DNA of 31,087 bases, taken from CAADGU01 sp964581605. Lineage in GTDB: Bacteria > Chloroflexota > Anaerolineae > Promineifilales > Promineifilaceae. Shown here in pieces: positions 6,405 to 14,655 of the stretch. Location of the stretch: NCBI GenBank assembly GCA_964581605.1, contig CAZOPF010000070.1:1-31087 (forward strand), given 5' to 3'. The notes beneath the pieces are model-generated. The model was not told the DNA's origin and did not search any database. It saw nothing but the letters and a program-made list of their open reading frames with translations. The stretch's first letter is position 1. The number at the start of each line of letters is the position of its first letter. The translations under genes were made by a program, and so were the position numbers.

Positions 6405-8598
6405 CCAATAAAAACCGCCCCACCTGAAACACCAGCCAGGCCAGCAGCCAGGCCAGCAGCAGTTGGCCGCCGATGCTGCACCACATCCAGCGTGTACCCA
6501 ATTCCTGCTTTTCGGCGGAAATGGCGACCACGCAGGGGGTGTAGATGAGGATAAAAACCATAAAGGCCAGCCCGGCGGCGGCCGCATGACCGCCGCTGGT
6601 TTGGGTAAATTCTTGCCGAATGGCGGCCATCAGCCCGGTAGGTTCCGGTTCAGCGGCATCGCCCAACAGGTTGATGCCCAGGATGCCCGGCAGTGTCTTG
6701 AGCGTATCTATGATCGCCTGCATAAAACTTTGCCCAATCCAGAGCACATCTGCCAGAAAGGTGGGGGCGGCTGCGTCAGCGTTTTCATCAGGAATGGCAT
6801 ATGTCTGTGCCAGGGTGGTGATGACCACTTCTTTGGCGACCAGCCCGGTGAGCAAGGCGCCGCTGGCCTGCCAGCTGCCAAAGCCCAACGGTTTGAGCAC
6901 GGGCGTGAGGGTTTGGGAAATGGTGGCAAAGAGGCTGTCGGGCACGGCCGTATCCGCAAACCCACCATCGCCCTGCACCGGTACCGCCTTCAAAAACCAG
7001 ATAAGCAGGCTGGTGAGCAATATCAGGGTGGCCGCATGGTGCAAAAAGGCCCGCACCCGCGCCCAGGTGTGGAACCACAGGCCGCGCAGCGAGGGCAATC
7101 GGTACGGTGGCAGTTCCATCACCAGCCCGGACTGTTCCTGGCCCTGGAAAAGGGTGTGTTTGAGGATGATGCCCAGCAGCACGGCCGTGACAATACCCAA
7201 CAGATACAGGCCAAAAATCACCAGCCCCGCCTGCTGCGGGAAAAAGATGGCGGCAAACAGCACATACACCGGCAGCCGCGCCCCACAGCTCATAAAGGGC
7301 ACCAGCAGCCCGGTGAGGATGCGGTCTTTTTCATTTTCCAGGGTGCGGGTGGCGTAAATGGCGGGCACGCTGCACCCAAAACCGACCAGCATGGGCAGGA
7401 AACTTTTGCCGTGCAACCCCAGGCGGCTCATCCAGCGGTCCATCACAAAAGCAGCGCGGGCCATATAGCCAGAATCTTCCAGCACGGCCAGCGCCAGATA
7501 GAGAAAGACCAGTACGGGAATAAAAACTAACACGCCGCCCACCCCGGCAATCAGCCCATCCACAAAGAGGGAAGCCAGCCAGCTGTTTTGCAGGTTGACG
7601 GCCGCCAGCCCCGCCACTCCCCAGCGCGCTACCGGCCCGTTGATCACCCCATCAATCCAATCCAACAGGGGGGCAGAGCTTTCGGCGGTGATTTTGAAGA
7701 CCACCCACATCAGCGCCAGAAAAATGGGGATGCCCCACCAGCGATGCAGCACCAGACGATCCAGCCGGTCAGAGAGGCTGGCGGCTGGTGGCCGTGTGTG
7801 GGTCACGGTTTCCTGCACCAGCGTATGAATCCAGGTGTAGCGCCGGTCGGCGATCAGCACGTCCACATCTTCGCCCGCCGCCTGGGATAATGGGTGAATG
7901 CCCAATTGGGCATGGGTCAGCAGCGCCGGGCCGCCGGGCACCGTCAGCAGGGCGGTTTGACATTCCTGGTCTTGTTCCAGCAGTTTGAGCGCCAGCCAGC
8001 GCGGCGGGTAAAGCTGGCCGATGGCCGGGTATTGGGCGATGATCTGGCAGAGGTGGGTGATTTCCGTTTCCAGGTCACGGCCGTAATCCAATACAAACAC
8101 CTGTCCTGCGCTTGCCCCATCAACCGCCTGCAACAGGTCATCCATCCCCTGGGCGCGGCTGGCGATTGTGGGAATCACCGGCACCCCTAACCGGGCGCTG
8201 AGTGTTTGGGTGTCAATCTGCAACCCGCGTGATTGGGCCGCATCCATCATATTCAGGGCAATGATCACCGGCTGCCCCATCTCCAAAATCTGCACGGCCA
8301 GGTACAGGTTGCGCTCCAGGTTGGCGGCGTCCAGAACACAGATGACCAGATCGGGCCGTTCGGCCAGCAAATAGCTGCGGGTGATGAGTTCTTCGGGGGA
8401 AAAGGGGGTGAGGTTGTACGCGCCGGGCAAGTCAATGAGTTCAAGGGTACGGCCGTGCAGCCGCACCTGCCCGCTTTTTTTCTCCACCGTCTTGCCCGGC
8501 CAGTTGCCCACATGCTGCCGGAAACCGGTGAGCGCATTAAAAAGGGAAGTCTTACCTGCATTCGGGTTGCCCGCCAGGGCAATAGTCATCGTCTCCAT
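6400..8598 (-). CDS. feoB: Ferrous iron transporter FeoB
   Basis: A 732-residue GTPase-coupled Fe(II) permease of the inner membrane. The N-terminal G domain shows GNPNAGKTS (G1), DLPGAYNL (G3) and NMMD (G4). The membrane part follows with the typical Gate regions, including GFGCSVPAI and SCGARLPVY, and ends in several hydrophobic helices. The start at 8598 (METMTIALAGN) is chosen because FeoB normally begins a few residues before the G1 loop; ATG 8589 is also possible and neither has a strong ribosome site. A long upstream in-frame extension comes from a repeat and is rejected. It lies between feoA and feoC on the minus strand. Confidence 0.95.
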   Translation of the reverse strand: METMTIALAGNPNAGKTSLFNALTGFRQHVGNWPGKTVEKKSGQVRLHGRTLELIDLPGAYNLTPFSPEELITRSYLLAERPDLVICVLDAANLERNLYLAVQILEMGQPVIIALNMMDAAQSRGLQIDTQTLSARLGVPVIPTIASRAQGMDDLLQAVDGASAGQVFVLDYGRDLETEITHLCQIIAQYPAIGQLYPPRWLALKLLEQDQECQTALLTVPGGPALLTHAQLGIHPLSQAAGEDVDVLIADRRYTWIHTLVQETVTHTRPPAASLSDRLDRLVLHRWWGIPIFLALMWVVFKITAESSAPLLDWIDGVINGPVARWGVAGLAAVNLQNSWLASLFVDGLIAGVGGVLVFIPVLVFLYLALAVLEDSGYMARAAFVMDRWMSRLGLHGKSFLPMLVGFGCSVPAIYATRTLENEKDRILTGLLVPFMSCGARLPVYVLFAAIFFPQQAGLVIFGLYLLGIVTAVLLGIILKHTLFQGQEQSGLVMELPPYRLPSLRGLWFHTWARVRAFLHHAATLILLTSLLIWFLKAVPVQGDGGFADTAVPDSLFATISQTLTPVLKPLGFGSWQASGALLTGLVAKEVVITTLAQTYAIPDENADAAAPTFLADVLWIGQSFMQAIIDTLKTLPGILGINLLGDAAEPEPTGLMAAIRQEFTQTSGGHAAAAGLAFMVFILIYTPCVVAISAEKQELGTRWMWCSIGGQLLLAWLLAWLVFQVGRFLLA

Positions 8599-8695
8599 AA
8601 GGAAAGAATAGATACACGGATTGAACGGATGGGACGGATGAACACGGATAAAGAATCCGCGAGTATCCATGTAATCCGTGTCATCCGTGTATCCA
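8599..8695. repeat. Inverted-repeat spacer between feoA and feoB
   Basis: The 97-bp gap is made of degenerate ACGGAT/ATCCGT repeats. GATACACGGAT (8611-8621) is the perfect reverse complement of ATCCGTGTATC (8683-8693), with more imperfect pairing inside. It splits an otherwise compact operon and may be a small repeat insertion. Confidence 0.75.
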
Positions 8696-8920
8696 TTAAA
8701 TAACTTCCACCAGCAGGTTATGGGCAATGGGGCGTCCCAGGGCAATGCGCGAGCCGCGCACGGCCAGCACCAACGCGCTGCCCGTATTCTGCAAAATTGC
8801 CAGTTCCACACCGGGCGTCATGCCTAGCGCCGTCAGCCGCTGCGTGACTTTTTCCTCTGTGTGAATTCCCACCAGCCGCACGTTTTGGCCGGGGGGGGTG
8901 GTGGCTAATGTGGTCGTCAT
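8696..8920 (-). CDS. feoA: FeoA, SH3-like partner of FeoB
   Basis: A 74-residue protein with the FeoA SH3-like pattern: QNVRLVGI, QRLTALGMTPG, ALVLAVRGSRIALGRPIAHNLLVEV. FeoA proteins are cytoplasmic accessory factors for FeoB in Fe(II) uptake. The ATG at 8920 has GGAGAG 6 nt before it. It follows the dtxR-like gene by 39 bp on the same strand. Confidence 0.92.
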   Translation of the reverse strand: MTTTLATTPPGQNVRLVGIHTEEKVTQRLTALGMTPGVELAILQNTGSALVLAVRGSRIALGRPIAHNLLVEVI

Positions 8921-8939
8921 AACTATCTCTCCGTCAATC

Positions 8940-8970
8940 GTGAGGCGTGACGAGAAACTTCACGCCTCAC
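8940..8970. other. Perfect 11-bp inverted repeat between dtxR-like gene and feoA
   Basis: GTGAGGCGTGA (8940-8950) and TCACGCCTCAC (8960-8970) pair perfectly around a 9-nt loop. The right arm enters the end of the dtxR-like gene. It belongs to the CGCCTCA-type short repeats seen elsewhere in the window. Lacking a T-run, it is not a clear terminator. Confidence 0.65.
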
Positions 8971-9628
8971 GCCTCACAAAAATATGCCCCGCTGCTTCCT
9001 GCCCCAGCGGGTGAACGGTTTCGCCGCAGGCGACCATGATGGGGCCGTTGAAGGGGGCGATTTCTTCAATGATTACGGCCGTGCCCGGCGTCAAACCCCG
9101 CGCCGCCAGATACTCAAACAATAACGCACTCTCCGGGGCGATGCGGCTGATGACGCCGCTTTGGCCTGGCGCCAGTTCCGTTAAGGGGTGGTCAGTGGGC
9201 GTGGCGATGGCCCCGTCGGCGGCGGGGATGGGGTTGCCGTGGGGGCAGGTGGGGGGGTGGTTGAGGTAGGCAGCCAGGGCTTCGGTGACGGCCGTGTCGG
9301 TGGCATGTTCCAACCGGCAGGCATAGTCGTGCGCCTGCGCCCAGGGAATGTGCAGCCGCTCCACCAGCAACACCTCCCACAAATGGTGGGCGCGGATGAG
9401 AGCATTCGCCTTGCGCTGCCCCTTGTCCGTCAGATGCACCCCCTTATACGGCGTGTGTTCCAGCAGCCCCCGATCCTTCAAACGATGCACCATCTCCGTC
9501 GCCGAGACGGTGGAAATGCCCAACCGCCCGGCAATGGCGGCAATGGAGATCGGCTCATCCCCATCGGCCAGTTCGCTGACCGTCTTCAAATACATCTCCG
9601 CGCTTTCATTGAAGGATTCGTGTTTCAT
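8960..9628 (-). CDS. DtxR/MntR-family metal-dependent repressor with C-terminal FeoA-like domain
   Basis: A 222-residue regulator: winged helix at the N-terminus (ISIAAIAGRLGISTVSATEMVHRL), a dimerisation/metal-binding part with ECxxxH-equivalent residues in the HHLWEVLLVERL and ACRLEHATD segments, and a C-terminal SH3/FeoA-like domain (GQSGVISRIAPE ... GLTPGTAVIIEE). Such proteins bind DNA when loaded with Fe(II) or Mn(II). The ATG at 9628 is taken; an upstream in-frame TTG is unlikely. Its place in front of feoABC suggests iron control of that operon and of itself. Whether iron or manganese is the ligand cannot be told from sequence. Confidence 0.9.
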   Translation of the reverse strand: MKHESFNESAEMYLKTVSELADGDEPISIAAIAGRLGISTVSATEMVHRLKDRGLLEHTPYKGVHLTDKGQRKANALIRAHHLWEVLLVERLHIPWAQAHDYACRLEHATDTAVTEALAAYLNHPPTCPHGNPIPAADGAIATPTDHPLTELAPGQSGVISRIAPESALLFEYLAARGLTPGTAVIIEEIAPFNGPIMVACGETVHPLGQEAAGHIFVRREA

Positions 9629-9650
9629 AAGGCCGCCCAACAAACAGATT

Positions 9651-9664
9651 TAAGGCTGACCTTA
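9651..9664. promoter_or_regulatory. Candidate DtxR-family operator
   Basis: TAAGG-CTGA-CCTTA is a perfect 5-bp inverted repeat with a 4-nt spacer, 22 bp before the dtxR-like ATG and just downstream of a TAATAT that could be the -10 box. DtxR/IdeR/MntR operators are AT-flanked inverted repeats of the TTAGG...CCTAA type, so this fits autoregulation. It is an inference from position and symmetry. Confidence 0.55.
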
Positions 9665-9713
9665 TATTAACTTTTCAGGTGAGGTTGGGTTAGTGAGATT
9701 GGACGTGACTTGT

Positions 9714-9729
9714 GGTGATAAATGTCACA
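9714..9729. promoter_or_regulatory. Possible CRP/FNR-type site
   Basis: GGTGA-TAAATG-TCACA differs at one base from the symmetrical TGTGA-N6-TCACA pattern of CRP-type regulators. It lies about 85 bp upstream of the dtxR-like ATG. A chance match is quite possible, and no such regulator is present in the window. Nothing else is recognised between 9665 and 9788. Confidence 0.3.
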
Positions 9730-9788
9730 TGATGGGGTATGTGCGGGCCAAAACAAACCGGAACTTTCATCAGGCCGGGCAACACCGG

Positions 9789-10451
9789 TTATCCCGCCAA
9801 CAGTAATTGCAGCGCTGCCCGGTTTTCCATCTCGTCAAAAATAGCCCGCACGGGAATGGCAAATCCGGAGATGGCAAAACTTTCAACCAGCCCTGTTTTG
9901 GCCTTGATAACCAGCGTATAAACCTCATCTTGCAGCCGGTACTGCTCCACCGTTTCCGCGTCTGGGTCAACCAGCCAATATTCAGCGATGCCATGAGCGG
10001 CATAATCTTCAAACTTGACGCCGCGATCATTCGCCTCAGTGCTGGCCGATAACACTTCCACCACAAAATCTGGCGCCGGGAAACGCATCTGATCCGGTTT
10101 GAACTGGGCCGCTTTCTCGCTGTTGAAGTAACAAATGTCCGGCTCATAATCGTTGCGCGTCAGCGACACCATAATCTTTTCATGCCCAACAAAGCCTGAA
10201 CCTTTGTGCATAACATACGCTTTGAGTAAAAAGTAGAGATTCCCGGAAGCGTTATTGTGCCACAGCCTCACCGGCAAATGGAAGATGATTTCGCCATTGA
10301 TGAATTCAGCTTTGTCGCCTTCGCTGATTTGGGCATAAAAGCCTTGCCGCCGGTTGGCTTCGTCTTGCAAGAGGGACTGAATTTGCCGGGCGTATTGGGC
10401 CAGCCGGGGGGAGTGTAATAGTTGTTGAAAATGTTCTGTTTCTACTGTCAT
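9789..10451 (-). CDS. Uma2 family (PD-(D/E)XK nuclease-fold) protein
   Basis: A 220-residue protein of the Uma2/DUF820 family, very numerous in Cyanobacteria and Chloroflexota. The nuclease-like core shows EFINGEIIF, then PDICYF, PDFVVEVLSAST and KFEDYAAHGIAEYWLVDP, the usual series of motifs with the E-x-K-like and D residues. Family members are annotated as putative endonucleases; their biological role is mostly unproven. GAGGTG lies 6 nt before the ATG at 10451. It is divergent from the glycosyltransferase at 10548. Confidence 0.88.
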   Translation of the reverse strand: MTVETEHFQQLLHSPRLAQYARQIQSLLQDEANRRQGFYAQISEGDKAEFINGEIIFHLPVRLWHNNASGNLYFLLKAYVMHKGSGFVGHEKIMVSLTRNDYEPDICYFNSEKAAQFKPDQMRFPAPDFVVEVLSASTEANDRGVKFEDYAAHGIAEYWLVDPDAETVEQYRLQDEVYTLVIKAKTGLVESFAISGFAIPVRAIFDEMENRAALQLLLAG

Positions 10452-10532
10452 CAGGTTCACCTCGCGCTTGCTCGCTGATGCCGCCATTGTAACAAACGGC
10501 CGTACCTCATCGCAACCTGCCACCTGGTCAAG

Positions 10533-10538
10533 TATAAT
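10533..10538 (+). promoter_or_regulatory. -10 box (TATAAT) placed for a leaderless mRNA
   Basis: TATAAT lies 9 nt before the ATG at 10548 and no ribosome site is present. Initiation would fall at or within a base or two of the start codon. No convincing -35 is visible. Confidence 0.5.
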
Positions 10539-10547
10539 GCCGCCCGC

Positions 10548-12599
10548 ATGTGGAAACGATATGGCCTCATCCTGCTCATTCTGCTGCTGGCTTTTGGCCT
10601 GCGGCTGGCGGCGCTCACCGATCTGCCGCCCGGGCTGACGCACGATGAAGCCAATCACGGCCGTGAGGCCATTGGCATCCTCAACGGCATTTTGCTTTTC
10701 TACTTCCCCCTCAACTATGGCAGCGAGCCACTCTACAGCTACACCGTGGCCGGCTTCATGGCGTTGCTGGGCGAAGGGTTGTTCGCGCTGCGGCTGGTGA
10801 ATGTGCTGGCGGGCACGGCCGTTATTGCTGCCGCTTATGCCTGGGCCAGCCGTGCTTTTGACCGACGGGTGGGGTTGGTTACGGCCGTGCTGCTGGCCCT
10901 CTCCTTCTGGCCCCTGGCCGCCAGCCGCCAGGCGCTGCGTGCCGGGCTGCTGCCCCTCTTTATGACAGTGGCAGTGCTGTTCTTTTGGCAGATTTTTATG
11001 AACGCAGAGGCGCAGAGACGCAGAGAAGTTGCAGCCAAAACCTTCGCGCCCCTCGCGTTCTTCGCGGATCACCCCCAAACGCTCCCCGTGATTGGGTTTG
11101 GCGTATGCGTAGCCGTCACTTTGCACATTTATCTGGCGGCGCGGGTGGCGTGGCTGCTGTTCCCGCTGTTTTTGTTTTATTTGCTGCTGGCGCATCGGCC
11201 GCAATTCTGGCAGATGTGGCGGCCCACCCTGGCGGGGCTGCTGTTGGCGGCGCTGCTGGTGTTGCCCATGTTCCTCTATTTGCAGCGTTACCCGTATGCC
11301 CTGACGCGGCTGGATATGCTGAACAGGCCGCTTAATGAGTTGCAGCAGGGGAACTGGCTGCCCCTGGCGCGCAATATGGCCGGGGCGCTGCTGGCCTTTG
11401 TCTGGCCGGGCCAGGGCGATCAGTTCCTGGCGTACAACATTCCCGGGCGGCCGGTGTTTGAGATGGTCACGGCCGTCTTCTTTCTCATGGGCATGGGCGT
11501 CTGCCTGTGGCGCTGGCGACGGCCGTCTGATGCCTTTGTGTTGCTCTGGTTGGGCGTGGGCATTTTGCCCTCGCTTATCACCGGGCCAACGGCCAATACC
11601 ACGCGCAATCTGGCCGCGCTGCCGGCCCTGTTTATGCTGCCCGCCATTGGTTTTGGGGCGGTGGCAACATGGCTTATGGTTCGTTGGCCGCGTGGGGGGC
11701 GGTGGGCTACGGCCGTAGCTCTGACCCTCTGGCTGTTCTGGGTGGGCGGCACAACCATCAACGATTATTTCTATCGCTGGGGCCAATTGCCAGCGGTGCG
11801 CGGCGCGTACCAACGCAATCTGGTAGAGGCACTGGCTTATCTGGCCGCCCCACAAAGTGATAAAACGGTGCTGCTCTCCACCGTCTACCCTGGCCCGGCG
11901 CATGATCCATCTATTGCTCTGGTGCTGGCGGGTGATGCTGGCTTCCGTTGGGCTGACGCCCGCTACGCCCTGGTCTTGCCCGGTGGGCAGGATGTGTGGG
12001 CAATCATTCCCGCCTCCACGCCGCTGCACCCGGCCTTTGCCCCCCTGGCCCGGCCGCTAGAAACCATCACCCTGCGCCCAGATGATTTAGACCCGTCGTT
12101 TAGTCTGGTGGAATTGGATGCAGAGATGGCGCCCTGGGGGTGGGACACGGCCGTTTCACCGGCGCTCCCTGCCGGTGTGAACCTGAATGATGCGCTTACC
12201 CTCCGGTATGCCCGCTGGCTCACGGATACAGTTTCACCGGGTGGCGTAGCCGAACTATTAACCATCTGGCAGGTGAACGACCCGACGCGGGCAGGACCCA
12301 TTGTGCCACCCGCCTTCACGACGGATGTGGTGATGTTTACGCAGGTATTGGGGGCAGACGGCCGTCCCTTTGCCCAACATGACTCGCTGGAAGCCCCTTC
12401 GTGGGGCTGGCAGCCTGGCGACATCATCCTGCAAATTCATGCCATTCCCATTCCCGCCGAAACTGCTTCTGGCGACTACCCCGCCATTATTGGCATCTAT
12501 GACCGCGCTTCTGGGGTGCGATTGCCGGTTCTGGATGAGCGTGGGGCGATGGTGGATGACAAGGCTTATGTACCACCGTTGGGTATTCGTGAGCGGTAA
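10548..12599 (+). CDS. GT39-like multi-pass membrane glycosyltransferase
   Basis: A 683-residue integral membrane protein resembling ArnT/PMT-type glycosyltransferases, which take sugars from a polyprenyl-phosphate carrier. The first helix (about residues 6-20) is followed by the loop LPPGLTHDEANHG with the acidic pair typical of the catalytic loop, then about ten further hydrophobic helices to about residue 400. A soluble C-terminal part of about 260 residues follows. Residues about 151-175 (NAEAQRRREVAAK...) are encoded by a GCAGAG-type repeat also seen between genes, so this hydrophilic insert in a membrane protein may be acquired. The gene is convergent with the kinase gene (36-bp gap). 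Acceptor and donor are unknown. Confidence 0.8.
   Translation: MWKRYGLILLILLLAFGLRLAALTDLPPGLTHDEANHGREAIGILNGILLFYFPLNYGSEPLYSYTVAGFMALLGEGLFALRLVNVLAGTAVIAAAYAWASRAFDRRVGLVTAVLLALSFWPLAASRQALRAGLLPLFMTVAVLFFWQIFMNAEAQRRREVAAKTFAPLAFFADHPQTLPVIGFGVCVAVTLHIYLAARVAWLLFPLFLFYLLLAHRPQFWQMWRPTLAGLLLAALLVLPMFLYLQRYPYALTRLDMLNRPLNELQQGNWLPLARNMAGALLAFVWPGQGDQFLAYNIPGRPVFEMVTAVFFLMGMGVCLWRWRRPSDAFVLLWLGVGILPSLITGPTANTTRNLAALPALFMLPAIGFGAVATWLMVRWPRGGRWATAVALTLWLFWVGGTTINDYFYRWGQLPAVRGAYQRNLVEALAYLAAPQSDKTVLLSTVYPGPAHDPSIALVLAGDAGFRWADARYALVLPGGQDVWAIIPASTPLHPAFAPLARPLETITLRPDDLDPSFSLVELDAEMAPWGWDTAVSPALPAGVNLNDALTLRYARWLTDTVSPGGVAELLTIWQVNDPTRAGPIVPPAFTTDVVMFTQVLGADGRPFAQHDSLEAPSWGWQPGDIILQIHAIPIPAETASGDYPAIIGIYDRASGVRLPVLDERGAMVDDKAYVPPLGIRER
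10999..11070 (+). repeat. GCAGAG-type repeat inserted in frame in the glycosyltransferase gene
   Basis: The sequence AACGCAGAGGCGCAGAGACG and what follows matches in style the intergenic hairpins at 25927-26000 and 30898-30958. A GCGAAG/TTCGCG half follows, giving an imperfect inverted repeat. The reading frame stays open through it and codes for a charged stretch between hydrophobic segments. Confidence 0.65.
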
Positions 12600-12635
12600 A
12601 CCGAAGCCTGAAGTTTCAGAGGGAAAGGGGGCCAA

Positions 12636-13724
12636 CTAATGATTGCCCGTATTAGCCGGGAGCGTGAAGTAAAAGGTGCTGCCTGCGCCGGGTTCGCTTT
12701 CCACACCCACTGTTCCCCCTAATTTATCCATAATGCGGCGAACAATGGAAAGGCCCAGGCCATGTCCGTCGGCACGAATTTTGTCCAGACGGGTGAATTC
12801 GGCAAAGAGATGGGCCTGTTGTTCGGCCGTCAGGCCAGGGCCATTATCTCTTACCCAAAAACGCACCGTCCCGTCTGGCTGCTGGCTGGCGCCTAGCTGC
12901 GCATGGGGGGGCTGGCCGCCATATTTGAAGGCATTGCTCAGGTAGTTCACCCATACTTCTTCCAGCCAGGGGGCATATCCTAAAACGGACGGCCATTGGG
13001 TGGGCAGGGAAATCGTCGCCTTCGCCTCGGCAATTAACAGAGTCAGCCGCTTCTGCGCATTTTGCACAATCCGCCCCATTTCTATGGGTTGCAGGGGTAC
13101 ATCTTGTTTGCGCACAGTTGAAAGCAGCAGCAGTTCATCAATAATGTTGACCGCTTTATAACCGGATTTGAGGACATTTTGTAGCAGTTCCGCACGTTGG
13201 GCAGGGGTCATTACCTCATGATCCAGTGCCAGCAGTTCGGTGAAGCCGATGATGAGGGAGAGGGGGTTTTTCAGGTCGTGGGCGACGGTGTGGGCAAAGG
13301 CGTCCAGTTCGGCAATTTGATCCAGCAGGTCTTGTTGCAGGTTGCGCAGAGTGAGGTGGGTCTGGACGTGGGTGAGCACTTCCTCGGCCTGGAAGGGGCG
13401 GGTGATGTAGTCTATGCCGCCAGCGGCGAAGGCGTGGGCTTTGTCAAAGGGGCTACTGAGGGCGCTGATGAAGATGATGGGCACGTTGCGGGTTTGGGGC
13501 AGGGCTTTGAACTGGCGGCATAATTCGTAGCCGTCCATCTCCGGCATCATAATGTCCAGCAAGATGAGGTCGGGGGGGTCATTTTGCACGGCATGGAGGG
13601 CAGTACGGCCGTCGCCCGCCACCTGCACACGATAACCGGAGCCTCTCAAAATTTGCGACAACAACTGCAAATTTTCCGGCTTATCGTCTACGACCAGAAT
13701 GGTGGCTTCTGGGGTCTCTTCCAT
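12636..13724 (-). CDS. Response regulator receiver - histidine kinase hybrid
   Basis: A 362-residue cytoplasmic signalling protein with an N-terminal receiver domain (acidic pair D13/D14, phospho-acceptor D57 in LILLDIMMPEMDG) followed by a HisKA H-box (AHTVAHDLKNPL, H149) and an HATPase domain with N box NYLSNAFKYG, DNGPGL and GHGLGLSIV. The conserved receiver lysine after strand 5 (usually YITKPF) is replaced by arginine (YITRPF, R109), a conservative but noteworthy change. No membrane segment is present, so input probably comes through the receiver from another kinase. ATG 13724 is preferred over an upstream ATG because it sits right behind a promoter. The partner regulator is not in the window. 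Confidence 0.92.
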   Translation of the reverse strand: MEETPEATILVVDDKPENLQLLSQILRGSGYRVQVAGDGRTALHAVQNDPPDLILLDIMMPEMDGYELCRQFKALPQTRNVPIIFISALSSPFDKAHAFAAGGIDYITRPFQAEEVLTHVQTHLTLRNLQQDLLDQIAELDAFAHTVAHDLKNPLSLIIGFTELLALDHEVMTPAQRAELLQNVLKSGYKAVNIIDELLLLSTVRKQDVPLQPIEMGRIVQNAQKRLTLLIAEAKATISLPTQWPSVLGYAPWLEEVWVNYLSNAFKYGGQPPHAQLGASQQPDGTVRFWVRDNGPGLTAEQQAHLFAEFTRLDKIRADGHGLGLSIVRRIMDKLGGTVGVESEPGAGSTFYFTLPANTGNH

Positions 13725-13731
13725 ACTCACA

Positions 13732-13761
13732 ATGATAAAACGATCAGGCCACAATTGCCAA
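13732..13761 (-). promoter_or_regulatory. Promoter of the hybrid kinase gene, leaderless layout
   Basis: On the minus strand TTGGCA (13756-13761) and TATCAT (13732-13737) are separated by 18 bp, and the ATG at 13724 begins 7 nt after the -10 box. This is the third case of a -10 box immediately before a start codon and the only one with a clear -35. Confidence 0.55.
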
Positions 13762-13763
13762 TG

Positions 13764-13813
13764 GGTGTCAGGTGTCAGGTGTCAAGTGAGCGGCTGCACC
13801 TGACACTTGACAC
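13764..13813. repeat. GGTGTCA heptamer repeat and inverted copy
   Basis: Three GGTGTCA-type heptamers (13764-13788) are followed by an inverted copy (13797-13813), so the segment can fold into a hairpin with purine-transition mismatches. It separates the rhodanese and kinase genes. A T-run is missing. Confidence 0.7.
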
Positions 13814-13822
13814 ATAACAGAC

Positions 13823-14245
13823 TCATTGGTCAACCGGCAATCCGGCGGCTTGCCAGGCGATGATGCCGCCTTCCATATTGTGGACATTGCCATAACCTTC
13901 GCCGCGCAAGAATTCGGTCACCTGGCCGCTGCGGTTGCCGCTGCGGCAGGTGAGGATGACTGTTTTGTCGGTGGGGATTTCGTTCAGGCGGTTGGGGACT
14001 TCATTCATGGGAATGAGGGTGATGCCCGGAATGTGCCCTTCATCGTACTCCCACTGTTCGCGCACATCTATCAGCACCACATCATCCCGCTCTTTGAGAG
14101 AAGCGGCCGTTTGCACATCTATTGTGGCCGGTAGATTCGCTACGTCAATGTCGGCGGCGGGCACGGCCGTGTCTGCCGCCCCACCACACGCGGCCAACAG
14201 CACGGCCGTTAACAGCACCAGTGACCATACCAGTTTCTTCACCAT
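13823..14245 (-). CDS. Rhodanese-domain lipoprotein
   Basis: A 140-residue precursor with a signal peptide ending in lipobox LLAAC (lipidation at the cysteine), a short linker and one rhodanese domain: VVLIDVREQWEYDEGHIPG and active-site loop CRSGNRSGQ with the catalytic cysteine. Such proteins are exported and tethered to the membrane and move sulfane sulfur or act in redox or thiol chemistry; the substrate is unknown. The ATG at 14245 has GGAG 8 nt upstream. The upstream in-frame extension is rejected. Confidence 0.9.
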   Translation of the reverse strand: MVKKLVWSLVLLTAVLLAACGGAADTAVPAADIDVANLPATIDVQTAASLKERDDVVLIDVREQWEYDEGHIPGITLIPMNEVPNRLNEIPTDKTVILTCRSGNRSGQVTEFLRGEGYGNVHNMEGGIIAWQAAGLPVDQ

Positions 14246-14330
14246 GGCGTACACTCCATTTTTCGTTGAAATAAAACTGATCAGATTGTAGTGCAAACGG
14301 CCGTTTTGTGTGTAAGGGGATGGTAAGGAC

Positions 14331-14615
14331 TTAATCAATTGTTACCGAACCAACCTGGACATGAATGGTCAGGTCAAGCTGGTTGGTGGCCGATTCATAA
14401 CCGGCGGTCTGCCACACATTGTGCTGCCCTTCCACTGGCGGCAGCACTTCCGCCTCGGCGGCATTAGTCGTGGCGGCCCATTCGCTCAACAATAATTGGG
14501 CCAGAAGGCCCAACTCTCGTTGCTGTCGTTTCAGGTGGCGGGTGGCAGGTGGCAAGAAAACATAACTTGCCACATGCAACCTGCCACTTGCAAACCGCTT
14601 CACCTTCTTGTTCAC
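14331..14615 (-). CDS. Small hypothetical protein, doubtful
   Basis: An open frame of 94 codons from a GTG at 14615. The first 30 residues are encoded by a GGTGGCA-type heptamer repeat (14530-14590) like those found between genes, while the last 60 or so (RQQRELGLLAQLLLSEWAAT ... VWQTAGYESATNQLDLTI) look more like protein. No family is recognised and no ribosome site is clear. It could be a real small gene whose 5' end was altered by the repeat. If it is not coding, this 400-bp gap holds only the repeat. Confidence 0.4.
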   Translation of the reverse strand: MNKKVKRFASGRLHVASYVFLPPATRHLKRQQRELGLLAQLLLSEWAATTNAAEAEVLPPVEGQHNVWQTAGYESATNQLDLTIHVQVGSVTID

Positions 14616-14655
14616 TGACGCCCATTTAGGTAGACTGTGCCCCGGAGAAATGACG

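Noticed and set aside
9789..12029. 746-codon minus-strand open frame
   Set aside because: Only the part from 10451 to 9789 is a gene (Uma2). The rest is the low-complexity shadow of the glycosyltransferase gene on the other strand.
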